NCBI GenBank assembly: GCA_946055715.1
Contig: CAMGGT010000009.1
Location: 1-10,805, forward strand
Origin: an uncultured Clostridia bacterium
Lineage (GTDB): Bacteria; Bacillota; Clostridia; Oscillospirales; CAG-272
Length of the DNA stretch: 10,805 nucleotides
Direction: 5' to 3'
Under the pieces are notes generated by a model, which ran no database searches, was not told the origin of the DNA, and worked only from the letters and a program-made list of their open reading frames with translations. A program made the position numbers and the translations under genes. Shown here piece after piece: positions 9,147 through 10,805 of the stretch (positions are counted from its first letter, which is position 1; every line of letters starts with the position of its first letter).

Positions 9147-9164
9147 CGCCGAAGAGGGGCGTTT

Positions 9165-9173
9165 TTTTCCACA
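9165..9173 (+). promoter_or_regulatory. DnaA box (TTTTCCACA)
   Basis: TTTTCCACA on the plus strand, inside a run of seven T and overlapping the first ACAGGTTTT repeat (9171-9179). Confidence 0.65.
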
Positions 9174-9198
9174 GGTTTTGCTGTGTTAAAATAACAGG

Positions 9199-9207
9199 TT
9201 TTCCACA
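9199..9207 (+). promoter_or_regulatory. DnaA box (TTTTCCACA)
   Basis: TTTTCCACA on the plus strand, joined to the second ACAGGTTTT repeat (9194-9202) and next to the AT-rich stretch 9187-9195. Confidence 0.65.
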
Positions 9208-9268
9208 ATTTTCTTTGTGCCCGCAGGTCAGGCCTTTTTTGCCGCCCGGGGAGCCGGTTTGCCGGCAT

Positions 9269-9317
9269 AAAAGTGTTTGCCCCGTGGCCGCACGCGCTTT
9301 TGCGCTGTGGGCAGGGG
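9269..9317 (-). terminator. Possible terminator after dnaA
   Basis: Just after the dnaA stop, the minus strand can fold into a long imperfect stem (9317-9280) with a perfect inner part GCGC-AAAA-GCGC and outer CCCC/GGGG, with several single-base bulges. A short TTTT (9272-9269) follows seven bases later. A further stem, GCCGG/CCGGC at 9253-9266, is beyond it. The T-tract is short and displaced, so this may be attenuation rather than full termination. Confidence 0.3.
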
Positions 9318-9325
9318 TCTGCCGC

Positions 9326-10729
9326 TTACCCGTTGCTCTTGATCTGCTCTGTCAGTGCGTTGATGGTTTCTGCCAGGGCGGGGTCGGTCTTGCAGTCGTT
9401 TTTGATCTTGTTCACAGAGGCAAGCACGGTCGCATGGTCGCGCGACATGATGTCGCCGATGGCGGTCACGGGCAGGGAGGTGATGGAACGGATGAGGTAG
9501 ATGGAGATGTGTCGCGCCTGGGCAATGGTCTTGTTGCGCTTGACGCCCTTGATGTCTTCCACCGAGACATTGAACTTTTTGGACACCACCGAAAAGATCT
9601 TGTCCACCGTCACGGATACGGGTTCCGTCCCGGCCAGAATGTCCGAGATGGCGCGCTTGATCATATCCAGCGAAACGGGGGTGCCCGTCAGGCGGCTGAT
9701 GGCCGAGATCTTTTTGATGGAGCCCTCGATCTGCCGGATGTTCACCCGCAGGTTCTCGGCCAAAAACATGATGACCTCGTGGGACAGCACGATGCCCTGC
9801 TGTTCTGCCTTCTTCTGGATGATGGCGCAACGCAGCTCCAAGTTGGGGGGCTGAATGTCGGCCAAAAGGCCCCACTCAAAGCGGGAGCTGAGGCGGTCTT
9901 CCAGCGGGCGGATGTCCCGCGGGGGGCGGTCGGAGGTGAGGATGATCTGCTTTTCGGCCTCATAGAGGGTGTTGAAGGTGTTGAAAAACTCCTCCTGCAC
10001 AGACACCTTGCCGGCAATGAACTGAATGTCGTCGATGAGTAATACGTCCGCCGTGCGGTACTTCTCGCGGAAGGCGACCGTCGTGCCCTTTTGCAGACTT
10101 TCGATCAGCTCGTTTGTAAACTCCTCGCACTTCTTGTAGATGAGGCGGATGCGGGGGTTCTTGCGCTTCAGTTCGTTTGTCACCGCATACAGCAGGTGGG
10201 TCTTGCCCAGGCCGCTGGGACCGTAGATAAACAGCGGGTTATAGGTGGTGGGGCTTTGGGCAACGGCATAGCAGGCGGCATGCGCAAACTTGTTGGAATC
10301 GCCCACGATGAAGTTCTCAAAGGTGTATTCCGAGACGATGGAACGGTTCTCAATGGCGCGGCCAAAGTCCATCTCGTCCTTCTTTTCCTCTTTGTCATAG
10401 GTCTGTGCGGTCACACCTTCGGGTACTGCGGCTGTGGCCATGGCAGAGGCGGCAGGGGTGGCCGGGGGCGCATTTTTCTGCCCCTCGGTGGAGATGATGC
10501 GCACCTCTACGGGAAAACCGTTGACCTCCTGCAAAGCGGCCGAAAGAGAGCCGGTCTGGCGGGTCTGCAGAATGCTTTGTTTAAAGTTACTGTTGATGGA
10601 AAAAACGGCCTCTTTGTCGTTGAGTTCCACCAGATGCAGGTCTTTGAACCACAGGTCATAGAGGGACTGTGAGTGCTGTGCGGCCAGCGTTGCCAGCACG
10701 GCCTTTTCGACATCCTGCAATACGTTCAT
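9326..10729 (-). CDS. dnaA: Chromosomal replication initiator protein DnaA
   Basis: DnaA (467 residues, normal) is the AAA+ initiator that binds DnaA boxes and melts the origin; it is also a transcription factor. Domain I spans about 1-82, a variable Ala/Pro-rich linker 85-120, and the AAA+ domain about 130-345 with Walker A GPSGLGKT (170-177), Walker B LLIDD (230-234) and the arginine-finger segment SSRFEWGL (281-288). Domain IV (about 370-467) ends with the box-binding signature MSRDHATV (428-435). That loop is one residue shorter than the common FGGRDHTTV and has Ala where Thr435 of E. coli contacts DNA. The start at 10729 has AGGAG six bases upstream; an in-frame ATG at 10795 would add 22 residues not seen in the family. 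The gene-free origin region follows it directly. Confidence 0.97.
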   Translation of the reverse strand: MNVLQDVEKAVLATLAAQHSQSLYDLWFKDLHLVELNDKEAVFSINSNFKQSILQTRQTGSLSAALQEVNGFPVEVRIISTEGQKNAPPATPAASAMATAAVPEGVTAQTYDKEEKKDEMDFGRAIENRSIVSEYTFENFIVGDSNKFAHAACYAVAQSPTTYNPLFIYGPSGLGKTHLLYAVTNELKRKNPRIRLIYKKCEEFTNELIESLQKGTTVAFREKYRTADVLLIDDIQFIAGKVSVQEEFFNTFNTLYEAEKQIILTSDRPPRDIRPLEDRLSSRFEWGLLADIQPPNLELRCAIIQKKAEQQGIVLSHEVIMFLAENLRVNIRQIEGSIKKISAISRLTGTPVSLDMIKRAISDILAGTEPVSVTVDKIFSVVSKKFNVSVEDIKGVKRNKTIAQARHISIYLIRSITSLPVTAIGDIMSRDHATVLASVNKIKNDCKTDPALAETINALTEQIKSNG

Positions 10730-10805
10730 GCTCGTCTCCTTTTTGCGGTGCAAATACGCGAAAAATCCAAGGGCATATAAATATTCGGAACGCACACGCG
10801 CGTGT
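10730..10805 (-). promoter_or_regulatory. dnaA leader with AT-rich segment and palindrome
   Basis: Upstream of dnaA the minus strand reads, in order, a 12-base perfect palindrome ACACGCGCGTGT at the window edge (10805-10794), an AT-rich segment AATATTTATAT (10785-10775) that could hold a -10 element, and the ribosome binding site AAAGGAGA. I find no matching -35 and no DnaA box in this short piece. The rest of the dnaA regulatory region is outside the window. Confidence 0.35.

Larger units (their letters stand above)
8929..9325. other. oriC: Probable replication origin (oriC) between dnaA and dnaN
   Basis: This gene-free stretch of about 400 bases lies where oriC sits in many Bacillota. It holds five exact matches to TTTTNCACA, two pointing left (9043, 9098) and three pointing right (9138, 9165, 9199), plus one near match at 9182-9190 on the minus strand. 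A DnaA-trio-like run at 9012-9029 is on the dnaN side of the boxes, where B. subtilis unwinding starts. An AT-rich stretch TTAAAATAA is at 9187-9195. The 9-mer ACAGGTTTT occurs at 9171 and 9194 and inverted at 9115. I cannot see a dnaN promoter with confidence. Origin activity is inferred from context and motifs, not shown. Confidence 0.8.

Noticed and set aside
6703-9189. 828-residue open frame on the plus strand through recF, dnaN and the origin
   Set aside because: It is antisense to two certain genes and reads through the origin. Its product has no family motifs, and GC-rich codon bias readily opens opposite frames.

Overview
The window is the chromosomal origin region of a GC-rich Gram-positive bacterium, most likely Bacillota, class Clostridia. 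The evidence is the order dnaA-oriC-dnaN-recF-remB-gyrB-gyrA, the remB (yaaB/DUF370) gene between recF and gyrB as in Bacillus subtilis, strong AGGAGG-type ribosome binding sites, and a lipobox lipoprotein. Genus or family cannot be fixed from this sequence. All eight supported genes lie on the minus strand, so transcription runs from the right edge (dnaA) to the left edge.

Right part (8929-10805): dnaA with a short AT-containing leader, then a gene-free stretch of about 400 bases between dnaA and dnaN. This holds five matches to the DnaA-box form TTTTNCACA, a run of DnaA-trio-like triplets (CAG/TAG) on the dnaN side of the box cluster, and small hairpins. It is the probable replication origin.

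Middle (1771-8928): dnaN, recF, remB, gyrB and gyrA are tightly packed, with gaps of 6, 57 and 14 bases and one 26-base overlap. They look like one transcription unit for the sliding clamp, gap repair, a small DNA-binding regulator and DNA gyrase. The S4-domain gene yaaA/rlbA, which sits between dnaN and recF in B. subtilis, is absent.

Left part (1-1774): a small lipoprotein of unknown function is translationally coupled to the end of gyrA through a TTG start. A 374-base stretch without a convincing gene follows. Then comes a short XRE-type regulator with a long acidic linker and a cationic, amphipathic C-terminal tail, a plausible intrinsic terminator, and at the edge a tandem array of short hairpins joined by near-identical 7-base linkers.

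I see no obviously new multi-gene system; this is a conserved core locus. The points most worth a second look are the DnaA-trio-like element and box layout in the origin, a Met at the acidic quinolone-contact position of GyrA, a basic insertion in RemB, the hairpin array, and the lipoprotein and tailed regulator attached to the gyrase end of the cluster.
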